Shown: piece by piece, positions 7,593 through 15,755 of the stretch
How positions within the stretch are numbered: the stretch's first letter is position 1
How the letters are laid out: the number at the start of each line of letters is the position of its first letter
NCBI GenBank assembly: GCA_910584685.1
Contig: CAJUAO010000012.1
Location: 1-64,000 of the forward strand
DNA from: an uncultured Lachnospiraceae bacterium
Lineage (GTDB): Bacteria > Bacillota > Clostridia > Lachnospirales > Lachnospiraceae
Length of the DNA: 64,000 nucleotides
Reading direction: 5' to 3'
The notes under the pieces: generated by a model
The model's input: only the letters and a program-made list of their open reading frames with translations
The model's database searches: none
What the model was told of the DNA's origin: nothing
Translations under genes and position numbers: made by a program

Positions 7593-9740
7593 AGTCAGGC
7601 TTATGCGTTTTTTGCTTAAGTCTACGCCTAATACCTTTACGTCTACAACATCCCCTACGCTAACTGCCTCAAGGGGATGTTTTATATATTTGTCTGTAAT
7701 CTGTGATATATGAACAAGTCCGTCCTGATGAACTCCTATGTCAACAAAGGCTCCAAAATCAATTACGTTTCTAACCGTTCCCTTGAGAAGCATACCCTCC
7801 TTAAGGTCCTCCATATCAAGGACATCTGTGCGAAGAATTGGCTTTGGCATTTCCTCTCTTGGGTCCCTTGCCGGCTTTTCAAGCTCCTTTACTATGTCTC
7901 TCAGGGTTATTTCACCTACATGAAGCTCCTCTGCCAATTTTTTGTAATCCTTTACCATAAGGGACAGCCCTATAAGCCTTCCTTCCCTTAAGGCCTCTAT
8001 ACTATAGCCAAGCTTGTTAAGGAGCTTTTCTGCCGCTTCGTAGCTCTCAGGATGTACGCTTGTTTTGTCAAGAGGATTGTTTCCGTCTCCAATTCGCATA
8101 AAGCCTGCGCACTGCTCATACGCCTTGGGGCCAAGCTTTGATACCTTTAAAAGCTCCCGTCTGTCCCTGAAGCGTCCGTTTTTTTCCCTATAGTCTACTA
8201 TATTTTTTGCCGTTGTCTTTGAAATGCCTGATATATATTCCAAAAGGCTTGCAGAGGCTGTGTTTAAGTCTACTCCCACCTTATTTACGCAATCCTCTAC
8301 TACCCCGCCTAAGGCCTCGGCCAGCTTTTTCTGATTCATATCGTGCTGATACTGGCCTACGCCTATTGACCTTGGCTCTATTTTTACAAGCTCTGCAAGG
8401 GGGTCCTGCACGCGTCTGGCTATTGACGCCGCGCTTCTTTGTCCCACGTCAAAATTAGGAAATTCCTCTGTTGCAGCCTTGCTTGCAGAATAAACAGAGG
8501 CTCCTGCCTCGTTTGTGATAATATATTGTACCCTTTTTGAGGCTTCTGTTTTTTCATTTATCTCCTTCAGCATGTCCACTATAATCTTTTCCGACTCTCT
8601 TGAGGCTGTTCCGTTTCCTACGGAAATAAGGGTGATTCCGTACTTTTCTATCAGCTTTTTAACCGCCTTCTTTGTTTCCGCAACCTTATTCTGGGGCTCC
8701 GTAGGATATACAACCAAGGTATCAAGAACCTTTCCGGTTTCATCTACTATGGCAAGCTTACAGCCTGTCCTGAACGCCGGGTCCCAGCCAAGCACTACCT
8801 GACCGCCGATAGGCGGCTGCATTAAAAGCTGTTCTAAATTTTTGCCGAATACCTTTATGGCTCCGTCCTCTGCCCTTTCTGTAAGCCCGCTTCTTATTTC
8901 ACGTTCGATAGCCGGAGCAATAAGTCTTTTATAGCTGTCGTCTATAGCTTCTTTAATTATTCCGGTGGTGTTTTTATTGTCTCTTACGATTGTCTTTTTA
9001 TAAAGATATTGTAATATGCCCTCCTCCGGCGCCTCTATCTTTACCGTTAAAAGCTTTTGGGCCTCTCCTCTGTTTATGGCAAGGATTCTGTGTCCTGCTA
9101 TTTTTTTAACAGGCTCGGAAAAATTGTAATACATTTCATATACAGACTGCTCATTTTCATCCTTTGCCGCAGAAACAATGCTTCCCTCGTTTTCTGTTAC
9201 TCTTCTGATATATGCCCTGTACTCGGCTTCGTCAGACACATTCTCGGCTATAATATCCTTTGCTCCGTCTATTGCCGCCTTTACTGACGCTACGCCCTTC
9301 TCCTCCGAAATAAATGGCTCCGCTTCCTCCTCTATGGATTTTTCCGTCATTTGAAGGATAATAATATTTGCAAGAGGCTCTAAACCTTTTTCCTTGGCTA
9401 TAATGGCTCTTGTCCGCTTTTTCTGCTTATATGGCCTGTATAAATCCTCCACGGCAACAAGTGTTTCAGCCTCCTCTATCTTACTTTTAAGCTCCTCCGT
9501 AAGCTTACCCTGCTCCTCAATGGCTGCAATGCAGGCTTCCTTTCTTTCTTCAAGATTTCTGAGATATTTTAGCCTTTCATCAAGATTTCTTAAAACCTCA
9601 TCATTTAAAGAGCCATGCTGCTCCTTTCTGTATCGCGCAATAAAGGGAATGGTATTTCCATCGTCGATAAGCTTTATAACTGCCTCTGCCTGTGACGGCT
9701 TTATGCTTAATTCCTCTGCTATTTTCTTTGCTATATCCAT
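7581..9740 (-). CDS. tex: Tex-family S1 RNA-binding protein
   Basis: 719 residues in the known Tex order: N-terminal helical domain (IPFIARYRKE near residue 32), YqgF/RuvC-like domain with LGWDPAFRTGCKLA, two helix-hairpin-helix segments (LEYISGISKTTAKNIV and LLKVSKLGPKAYEQ), and a C-terminal S1 domain (GMLLKGTVRNVIDFGAFVDI, about residues 646-715). Tex binds structured nucleic acid and acts on transcription or RNA metabolism; its exact role varies by species. The ribosome binding site GAGGT lies before the ATG. The gene is convergent with ribU. Confidence 0.95.
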   Translation of the reverse strand: MDIAKKIAEELSIKPSQAEAVIKLIDDGNTIPFIARYRKEQHGSLNDEVLRNLDERLKYLRNLEERKEACIAAIEEQGKLTEELKSKIEEAETLVAVEDLYRPYKQKKRTRAIIAKEKGLEPLANIIILQMTEKSIEEEAEPFISEEKGVASVKAAIDGAKDIIAENVSDEAEYRAYIRRVTENEGSIVSAAKDENEQSVYEMYYNFSEPVKKIAGHRILAINRGEAQKLLTVKIEAPEEGILQYLYKKTIVRDNKNTTGIIKEAIDDSYKRLIAPAIEREIRSGLTERAEDGAIKVFGKNLEQLLMQPPIGGQVVLGWDPAFRTGCKLAIVDETGKVLDTLVVYPTEPQNKVAETKKAVKKLIEKYGITLISVGNGTASRESEKIIVDMLKEINEKTEASKRVQYIITNEAGASVYSASKAATEEFPNFDVGQRSAASIARRVQDPLAELVKIEPRSIGVGQYQHDMNQKKLAEALGGVVEDCVNKVGVDLNTASASLLEYISGISKTTAKNIVDYREKNGRFRDRRELLKVSKLGPKAYEQCAGFMRIGDGNNPLDKTSVHPESYEAAEKLLNKLGYSIEALREGRLIGLSLMVKDYKKLAEELHVGEITLRDIVKELEKPARDPREEMPKPILRTDVLDMEDLKEGMLLKGTVRNVIDFGAFVDIGVHQDGLVHISQITDKYIKHPLEAVSVGDVVDVKVLGVDLSKKRISLTMKL

Positions 9741-9784
9741 TTTATTAACCTCTTTTATATTTTTTTAACAGCCTTTTACATTGT

Positions 9785-9820
9785 AAAAATGGAATCTGCC
9801 GTATGGCAAATTCCATTTTT
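9785..9820. terminator. Bidirectional intrinsic terminator between tex and the tandem membrane-protein genes
   Basis: An 11-bp stem AAAAATGGAAT / ATTCCATTTTT (9785-9795 and 9810-9820) extended by TGCC/GGCA. It has A and T runs on both sides, so it can end transcripts coming from the right (minus strand) and could work in both directions. Confidence 0.85.
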
Positions 9821-9890
9821 ATTATAATTTTTTAATATTCTACGCCGCCATAGGACAGCTATGTATCTTTTTACAAAAATTCAGCCAAGC

Positions 9891-10352
9891 TTAAAACCAA
9901 TCGCTAAAATCCATGTCATCCCAATCATAGTCGTCGGCATCCTTTTCTGATGTTTTTTCAGCCGCATTATTTAACGAGCAGTTGTATCCGCATATTGTAA
10001 ACAATGGCAGAAGACCTGTCAATGTTGCAAAGCAGCCCACAACAAAGGAAATCTGACTAAGCTTTTTACAGCCATTCTGCTTTATTGCTATTACAGCAAG
10101 AACTATAGCAGCAAGGGCAAATATTACACCAAATATAGTAACAATAAATACTGCCGATAATCCATGTTCTCCTGCGCTAGTACCTTCAAATGCTTTTTTT
10201 GCGCTGCAGGTACATGTAAAAATAGTACCTAACACTACCATAAGAAGTCCCACTCCGGCACATGCTATTGCAATAAGCTCAATAATATTAAAGTTAGCAG
10301 GTGCCTTTTGTACAGGTGACTGTCCAAATACATTATTTTGATTATTATCCAT
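9891..10352 (-). CDS. Small membrane protein, paralogue of the next gene
   Basis: A 153-residue protein starting MDNNQNN with a short Asn/Gln-rich cytoplasmic head, three hydrophobic segments (about residues 25-48, 67-88 and 100-122), conserved CTCSAKK and CGYNCSLNNA motifs, and an acidic tail rich in Asp and Trp (DDYDWDDMDFSDWF). The ribosome binding site is GGAGG. It is 23 bases downstream of a paralogue with the same N-terminus and the same two cysteine motifs. DUF4190-type membrane proteins are the nearest thing recalled, but the family is not certain. Function unknown. Confidence 0.75.
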   Translation of the reverse strand: MDNNQNNVFGQSPVQKAPANFNIIELIAIACAGVGLLMVVLGTIFTCTCSAKKAFEGTSAGEHGLSAVFIVTIFGVIFALAAIVLAVIAIKQNGCKKLSQISFVVGCFATLTGLLPLFTICGYNCSLNNAAEKTSEKDADDYDWDDMDFSDWF

Positions 10353-10375
10353 TTCTATATCCTCCTAATCCAATA

Positions 10376-11008
10376 TTATTTAAATAAGCTGCCTAAAGCT
10401 CCGCTTATAGCATCTTTGGAAGCATTGCTTAATGAACAGTTATATCCGCAAACCGTAAGCATAGGCAATACTGCATAAAGGAATGCAAATCCGCCTAACG
10501 CTGCCGCTACCTTAGCTATCTTATCCGCTTTATCCTTCTTCAATGCAATAATGGCAAGAACAACTGCTGCTACTGCTATTACTGCTGCTATAATATTTAC
10601 AATTATAACTGCTGAAGTGGAATACATATTATTTCCCTTTAACATTCTTTCTGCCATTTTTACCGCATCATAGCTCTTTGAAGCGCTGCATGTACATGCG
10701 AAGATAGAGCCTATAATCGCCATCACAAGCGAAACTGCAGAGCATATCATTGCTATAAGTCCAAGGCTTACATTCATAGGCTTCTTTGGCGCAAACTGGT
10801 TTCCAAAAGGATTACCTCCCTGCTGCGGCTGCTGTTGTCCAAACGGACCTGCCTGCTGCTGTTCAAATGGGCCTGCCTGTTGTGGCTGCTGTCCGAACTG
10901 TCCTGCCTGCTGTGGCTGCTGTCCAAACGGGCCCGCCTGCTGCTGCGGCTGCTCCGGCTGATTATTAACAGGCTGACTGTTAAACATATTGTTCTGATTA
11001 TTATCCAT
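10376..11008 (-). CDS. Gln/Gly/Pro-repeat membrane protein
   Basis: 210 residues: the MDNNQNN leader, a low-complexity head of GPFGQQPQQA-like repeats (about residues 15-70), then three hydrophobic segments with CTCSASK and CGYNCSLSNA motifs matching the downstream paralogue. The ATG at 11008 is chosen because GGAGGT lies eight bases upstream; the frame stays open for 23 more codons upstream without a ribosome binding site. The promoter at 11091-11119 precedes it, so the two paralogues form one operon. Function unknown; the head may be a flexible interaction region. Confidence 0.75.
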   Translation of the reverse strand: MDNNQNNMFNSQPVNNQPEQPQQQAGPFGQQPQQAGQFGQQPQQAGPFEQQQAGPFGQQQPQQGGNPFGNQFAPKKPMNVSLGLIAMICSAVSLVMAIIGSIFACTCSASKSYDAVKMAERMLKGNNMYSTSAVIIVNIIAAVIAVAAVVLAIIALKKDKADKIAKVAAALGGFAFLYAVLPMLTVCGYNCSLSNASKDAISGALGSLFK

Positions 11009-11090
11009 ATTTACATACCTCCATTTATTTTTCATAATAATCGCAGGGAATTCCGCTCCTTCACCGCAAATCCCCAAGTATATCCTGTAA

Positions 11091-11119
11091 ATTATATCAT
11101 ATTATTTTTTATTTTACAA
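11091..11119 (-). promoter_or_regulatory. Promoter of the tandem membrane-protein operon
   Basis: Minus strand: -35 TTGTAA at 11114-11119, 17-base spacer, -10 TATAAT at 11091-11096. The -35 box starts a few bases after the trpS stop codon, and no terminator is visible between them. Confidence 0.65.
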
Positions 11120-11123
11120 GATA

Positions 11124-12212
11124 TTACAAATTTTTGTATTTTTCTGTCTGTTCCGTAATAAGTGCATTGTCGTCAAAATAATTTATCTTCATGGACTTTT
11201 TAACATCATCAAGGGTTTCTGCCGCTACACTTTCCGCTGCCTGACTGCCCTTCCTTAAAACCTCATAAATATACGGAATATCCTGCTCCAATTCCTTTCG
11301 CTTCTTTCTTATCGGCGCAAGCTCCTCCTGCATAACATTGTTTAAAAACCTCTTAACCTTAACATCGCCAAGTCCGCCTCTTTTGTAATGGCCCTTAAGC
11401 TCGTCAAGATTAGCATAATCAGGAAGATATTCTGCAAAATATTCTGTTCTCACAAAGGCGTCAAGATATGTAAATACGGTATTGCCTTCAAGCTTGCCCG
11501 GGTCCTCCACTCTTATATGGTCAGGGTCCGTATACATGGACATTACCTTTCTTTTAACCTCCTCCTCAGTATCTGCAAGATATATGCAGTTTCCAAGGGA
11601 TTTGCTCATCTTTGCTTTTCCGTCTGTGCCTGGAAGCCTCAGACACGCCTTGTTGTCAGGAAGAAGTATCTCCGGCTCCACAAGGGTTTCTCCGTACACT
11701 GAATTAAACTTTCTTACTATCTCTCTTGTCTGCTCTATCATAGGCTCCTGGTCTTCGCCTACCGGAACGGTGGTCGCCTTAAACGCCGTAATATCGGCAG
11801 CCTGACTTATAGGATACGTGAAAAAGCCTACAGGTATGCTGGACTCAAAGTTTCTCATCTGTATTTCCGACTTAACCGTAGGATTTCTTTGAAGTCTGGA
11901 TACCGTCACCAGATTCATGTAATAAAATGAAAGCTCTGTAAGCTCCGGCACCATAGACTGTATAAAAAGCGTTGACTTCTCAGGCTCAAGCCCGCACGCC
12001 ATATAGTCAAGGGCAACCTCCACAATATTCTGTCTGACCTTTTCTGGATGCTCTGCATTGTCCGTAAGGGCCTGCGCGTCTGCTATCATAATATATATTT
12101 TTTCAAATTCTCCAGAATTTTGAAGCTCCACACGTCTTTTAAGGGAGCCTGCATAATGTCCTATGTGAAGCCTTCCTGTAGGTCTGTCTCCCGTTAAAAT
12201 AATTTTTCCCAT
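11124..12212 (-). CDS. trpS: Tryptophan--tRNA ligase
   Basis: Class I aminoacyl-tRNA synthetase charging tRNA-Trp. 362 residues. The HIGH motif is intact (HIGH at residues 16-19 in GRLHIGHYAG) and the KMSKS loop is present (GKAKMSKSLGN). The GGAGGG ribosome binding site lies in the 15-base gap after hom, so it is translated from the hom transcript. A synthetase paired with hom is an unusual partner, but no T-box leader is seen here. Confidence 0.95.
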   Translation of the reverse strand: MGKIILTGDRPTGRLHIGHYAGSLKRRVELQNSGEFEKIYIMIADAQALTDNAEHPEKVRQNIVEVALDYMACGLEPEKSTLFIQSMVPELTELSFYYMNLVTVSRLQRNPTVKSEIQMRNFESSIPVGFFTYPISQAADITAFKATTVPVGEDQEPMIEQTREIVRKFNSVYGETLVEPEILLPDNKACLRLPGTDGKAKMSKSLGNCIYLADTEEEVKRKVMSMYTDPDHIRVEDPGKLEGNTVFTYLDAFVRTEYFAEYLPDYANLDELKGHYKRGGLGDVKVKRFLNNVMQEELAPIRKKRKELEQDIPYIYEVLRKGSQAAESVAAETLDDVKKSMKINYFDDNALITEQTEKYKNL

Positions 12213-12227
12213 TTCTGCCCTCCGGTT

Positions 12228-13448
12228 TTACACGCTTTCTACTCTTATTCTTGTGATTATTCCCGATGCCTTAGAGGCAGCCTCCTCGTACTTAGCCTCA
12301 GACATAACCGGAGTAATTACTCCAAATTCTCCCTTTACGTCGTCAAGGGTAATTACCTTTATATCGCCGAATATTTCCTTAAGCTCTGTCTCTCTTTCTT
12401 TTGCATCGCCTTTAAGTCTTACAAAAAATCGCTTTTCTGAATTTTTTATATCGTCAAGATTAAGCTTTTTGCTTGACCACAATGTCATAATATTTGTCTT
12501 TATATGCTTTGCGGCGTCTACTACATCCGCCACAACTGCGCTGGCTGTAGGAAGCTTTCCTGCTCCTGCCCCGTAAAACATTACGTCGCCGATAACATTG
12601 CCCTTTACAAGTATTCCGTTTAATACGTCGTTTACGCTATAGAGAGGATTGTCGGAGCTTATCATAAAAGGCGCTACCATGGCATAAAACTTATCTCCCA
12701 CTCTCTTGCTCTTTCCGAAAAGCTTTATTGTAAGTCCCAGCTTTTCGCCATACTTAAAGTCTGTGTCCGTTATCTTTGTAATTCCCTCTGTATATATTTC
12801 CTCGTAGTCCACATGCTTTCCATATGCCAGCGAAGAAAGAATTGCTATCTTTCTGCAGGCGTCATAGCCCTCTACATCAGCGGCAGGATTTCTCTCGGCG
12901 TAGCCTAATTCCTGAGCCTCCTTAAGAACCTCGTCAAAGGTTAAGCCCTCCTTTGACATCTTTGTGAGAATAAAGTTGGTTGTGCCGTTTAATATACCTG
13001 TTATTTCCATAATTTCATCCGCCGTAAGAGACTGATTTAATGGCCTTATAATAGGTATTCCGCCTCCTACGCTTGCCTCAAACAAAAAGTTTTTGCCTTT
13101 TTCCTTAGCCAGCTCCAAAAGCTCCGGTCCGTACTTCGCAACAAGCTCCTTGTTTGACGTACAGTAGCTTTTGCCTCTTTCCAATGACGCTTTTGCAAAT
13201 GTATACGCCGGCTCCGTGCCTCCCATTGCCTCTATTACTATATCTATTTCATCATCATTAATAATAGTATCAAAATCATGAACTAAAACCTTTTCTATGG
13301 GCTCTCCGGGAAAATCCCTCAAATCAAGCACATATTTTATATTAATAGTGTCGCCTGCTCTCTTTGCAATGCTGTCGCTGTTTGTCGTCAGTACCTCAAC
13401 TACTCCCGAGCCAACCGTACCGTATCCTAATACTGCTACATTTATCAT
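12228..13448 (-). CDS. hom: Homoserine dehydrogenase
   Basis: NAD(P)-dependent reduction of aspartate semialdehyde to homoserine, on the path to threonine and methionine. 406 residues: N-terminal Rossmann motif VAVLGYGTVGSGV, catalytic-domain blocks EASVGGGIPII and ILNGTTNFILT, and a C-terminal ACT domain ending IITRIRVESV. The ATG at 13448 has AGAGGA five bases upstream; an in-frame ATG eight codons further up has none. It follows an ACT-domain gene, a common pairing in Clostridia. Confidence 0.95.
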   Translation of the reverse strand: MINVAVLGYGTVGSGVVEVLTTNSDSIAKRAGDTINIKYVLDLRDFPGEPIEKVLVHDFDTIINDDEIDIVIEAMGGTEPAYTFAKASLERGKSYCTSNKELVAKYGPELLELAKEKGKNFLFEASVGGGIPIIRPLNQSLTADEIMEITGILNGTTNFILTKMSKEGLTFDEVLKEAQELGYAERNPAADVEGYDACRKIAILSSLAYGKHVDYEEIYTEGITKITDTDFKYGEKLGLTIKLFGKSKRVGDKFYAMVAPFMISSDNPLYSVNDVLNGILVKGNVIGDVMFYGAGAGKLPTASAVVADVVDAAKHIKTNIMTLWSSKKLNLDDIKNSEKRFFVRLKGDAKERETELKEIFGDIKVITLDDVKGEFGVITPVMSEAKYEEAASKASGIITRIRVESV

Positions 13449-13543
13449 GCTAATCCTCTTTTCTGTGCGCATTTTTTATTAATGAGCCTGTGTCACACGC
13501 ACTAAAACACAAGCCTTAAATTCTGTTAAGCCTTTTTAAAAAT

Positions 13544-13579
13544 GCAAGCCTCGGCTTCACAAAGAGCTAAAGCTCTTGC
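13544..13579 (-). terminator. Hairpins between the ACT-domain gene and hom (possible attenuator)
   Basis: Minus strand: AAGAGCT / AGCTCTT (13562-13568 and 13571-13577) just after the ACT-gene stop, then AAGCC-GA-GGCTT followed by GCATTTTTAAAAA. The two can also merge into a larger GCAAG...CTTGC fold. It could be a weak terminator or attenuator ahead of hom; the T run is short. Confidence 0.4.
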
Positions 13580-13583
13580 GACT

Positions 13584-14024
13584 TTATTCTCTTGCCAGCA
13601 CCTTAACATAATGTATACCGTTTCCATGCTCCAGCTCGTTAATAAGCCCGGAGGTATCGCTCTCCGCGGGAATTTCCACACTAAGGGTAAGAGACGCCAC
13701 TCCGTTAATTGGAATAGTCTGATGAATAGTAAGTATATTTGCATTATAGTGAGCTATAATGCTTAATACCTGTGACAAAAGTCCCGGCTCATCATCTACC
13801 TGAAGCACAAAGGTAATGGTCTTCCCCTTTGCATTTTCATGGAATGGGAAAATATCATCTTTATATTTATAAAAAGAGCTCCGCCCGAGACCCACGCGTT
13901 CTGTCGCCTCCTGAATTGTCAAGGCACGCTCGGATTCCAAAAGTCTTTTTGCCTCCAGCACCTTCAGAAGCACCTCAGGTACAGCTCTTTGCTTTATTAA
14001 ATAATATTTATTATCTTCACTCAT
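13584..14024 (-). CDS. ACT domain-containing protein (PheB/UPF0735 type)
   Basis: 146 residues with an N-terminal helix-turn-helix-like segment (LTIQEATERVGLGRSSFYKYKD, split as about residues 35-57) and a C-terminal ACT domain (FVLQVDDEPGLLSQVLSIIAHY onward). This is the layout of the UPF0735/PheB family. Its place just before hom suggests an amino-acid sensing regulatory role, but the ligand is not known. It is 22 bases downstream of the cheW gene. Confidence 0.85.
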   Translation of the reverse strand: MSEDNKYYLIKQRAVPEVLLKVLEAKRLLESERALTIQEATERVGLGRSSFYKYKDDIFPFHENAKGKTITFVLQVDDEPGLLSQVLSIIAHYNANILTIHQTIPINGVASLTLSVEIPAESDTSGLINELEHGNGIHYVKVLARE

Positions 14025-14046
14025 TATCTCTGCTATCCTCTATATG

Positions 14047-14505
14047 TCAGCTCTGGCTTTTAACTATATTGTCTACACGCTTAAGCTCCTCATCAGTGAG
14101 AAGACCGTCGGAATTAATGATAATAATTAAATCGCTGCCATTGCTTACAATCCTGTCCATATAGCCGGTGTCACCGCTTCCGATAATAGACGGAACATTA
14201 TGGAGCATGGACTCCTCCACCGCCTGTATTTCATCAACGCCATCAACCTCCAGGGCTATGGTATTGTTTTTTATCCACGTAATAATATACTGGGGCTGAC
14301 TATTTGCAACCTCAATATTAAACTTTTTTTTCAGGCTGTATACAGGTATTACGTCGCCTCTTAAGTTCATAATTCCTATAATATAGTCCTCTGTATTTGG
14401 TACAGGTACTATATGCTGTTCCTTTTCTATACCCTGAATTTTGCTTATATCAATTCCAAATCTTCTGTCCCCCAGCTTAAATACTACCGGTTTAAATTCC
14501 TCCAT
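14047..14505 (-). CDS. cheW: CheW-like chemotaxis coupling protein
   Basis: 152 residues forming a single CheW domain: VFKLGDRRFGIDISKIQGIE near the start, then GIMNLRGDVIPVYSLKKKF, as in receptor-kinase coupling proteins. The ATG at 14505 has GGAGG five bases upstream; earlier in-frame ATGs lie inside this site or inside prfB. CheA and a receptor are not in the window, but CheC-like and CheY-like genes occur at the right end. The neighbours prfB and the ACT gene make this an odd location for a chemotaxis gene. Confidence 0.88.
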   Translation of the reverse strand: MEEFKPVVFKLGDRRFGIDISKIQGIEKEQHIVPVPNTEDYIIGIMNLRGDVIPVYSLKKKFNIEVANSQPQYIITWIKNNTIALEVDGVDEIQAVEESMLHNVPSIIGSGDTGYMDRIVSNGSDLIIIINSDGLLTDEELKRVDNIVKSQS

Positions 14506-14545
14506 AAAAACCTCCATTCCGCCGCCTTTCAGTTGGCGGCTCAAA

Positions 14546-15665
14546 TTACTCTTCGTTTTCATTTAGCTTAAGCCACTTTAAATATGAGCTTATAAACGGT
14601 CCTATATTTCCATCCAAAACGCTCTGGACATTTCCTATTTCCTCATTTGTCCGATGGTCCTTTACAAGAGTGTAGGGCTGCATAACGTATGAACGTATCT
14701 GGCTGCCCCAGCCGTTGTCTGATACCTCCCCCCGGATGCCTGAAAGCTTTTCGGCATTTTCCTGCTGCTTTAAAATATACAGCTTTGCCTTTAACATCTT
14801 CATTGCCTTGTCCTTGTTCTTATGCTGTGAACGCTCATTCTGGCATTGAACTACTATATTTGTAGGCAGATGCGTAATCCGGACTGCCGACGAGGTTTTG
14901 TTTATATGCTGACCGCCTGCGCCGCTGGAGCGGTATGTGTCTATCTTCAAGTCATCCTCATTTATATCAATATCCACATCCTCCTCTATATCTGGCATAA
15001 CGTCGCAGGAAACAAAGGAGGTCTGCCTTTTTCCCGCCGCATTGAAGGGCGATATCCTCACAAGCCTGTGGACTCCCTTCTCGCTTTTCAGATAACCGTA
15101 TGCATTTTCGCCGCTTATCTGTATGGTAACGGATTTAAAGCCTGTCTCATCACCGTCAAGAAAATCAAGTATCTCTGTGGCAAAGCCGTTTTTTTCAGCC
15201 CATCTTACATACATTCGGTAAAGCATATTCGCCCAGTCACAGGACTCTGTTCCCCCTGCTCCTGAGTGAAGGGTAAGTATTGCATTGTCCCTGTCATACT
15301 CGCCCGAAAGGAGGGTAGCTGTTCTCATATTGTCAAGCCTTACTGTAAATTCTGACATATACTCCTTTATTTCAGGAATGACCGTATCGTCATTTTCCTC
15401 ATAGCCCATAGCTATAAGAGTATCTATATCATCATATAAGCCCTTAAGCTCATTATAGGATTCTACGGCTGCCTTTAAGCCTTTTAAAATCCTCATATGC
15501 TCCTGGGCTCTTTCTGCATCCTCCCAGAAATTCTGAGCCTCCATCTCCTTCTCCATTGCTTCTATCCTTGCTTCCTTTCCTGCAAGGTCAAAGTGAATCC
15601 CTCAATTCCTGCAATGGCTGGCTGTATGCGCTTAAATCAAGCTTAAACTGGTCTAATTCTACCAT
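14546..15665 (-). CDS. prfB: Peptide chain release factor 2, with programmed +1 frameshift
   Basis: Recognises UGA and UAA stop codons. The reading frame is split. ATG at 15665 opens 25 codons (MVELDQFKLD... ending RDSL) and meets an in-frame TGA at 15588-15590. Shifting +1 at CTT-TGA-C continues as DLAGKEARIEAMEKEM and runs 347 more residues to 14546, giving about 372 in all. GGQ (SGAGGQHINKTSSAVR) and the SPF-type codon-recognition loop are present. Low RF2 activity lets ribosomes stall at UGA and shift, so the protein regulates itself. The gene lies 90 bases after secA, the usual Firmicute order. Confidence 0.96.
15588..15593 (-). promoter_or_regulatory. prfB programmed frameshift site
   Basis: CTT codon 25 followed by TGA and C, with a Shine-Dalgarno-like GAGGGA a few bases upstream on the minus strand. 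This matches the known RF2 recoding signal (SD-like site, CUU UGA C). Confidence 0.93.
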
Positions 15666-15755
15666 TTTCTCACTTCCATTCTTTTTTTATTTAATATAGC
15701 AATATGTCATACAGCATTGCTGCTGCAACCGGTATAATTCTGCCGCAATGGGCTT

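Noticed and set aside
11124..13448. T-box or tryptophan leader ahead of trpS
   Set aside because: Only 15 bases separate hom and trpS, and no T-box sequence is present.
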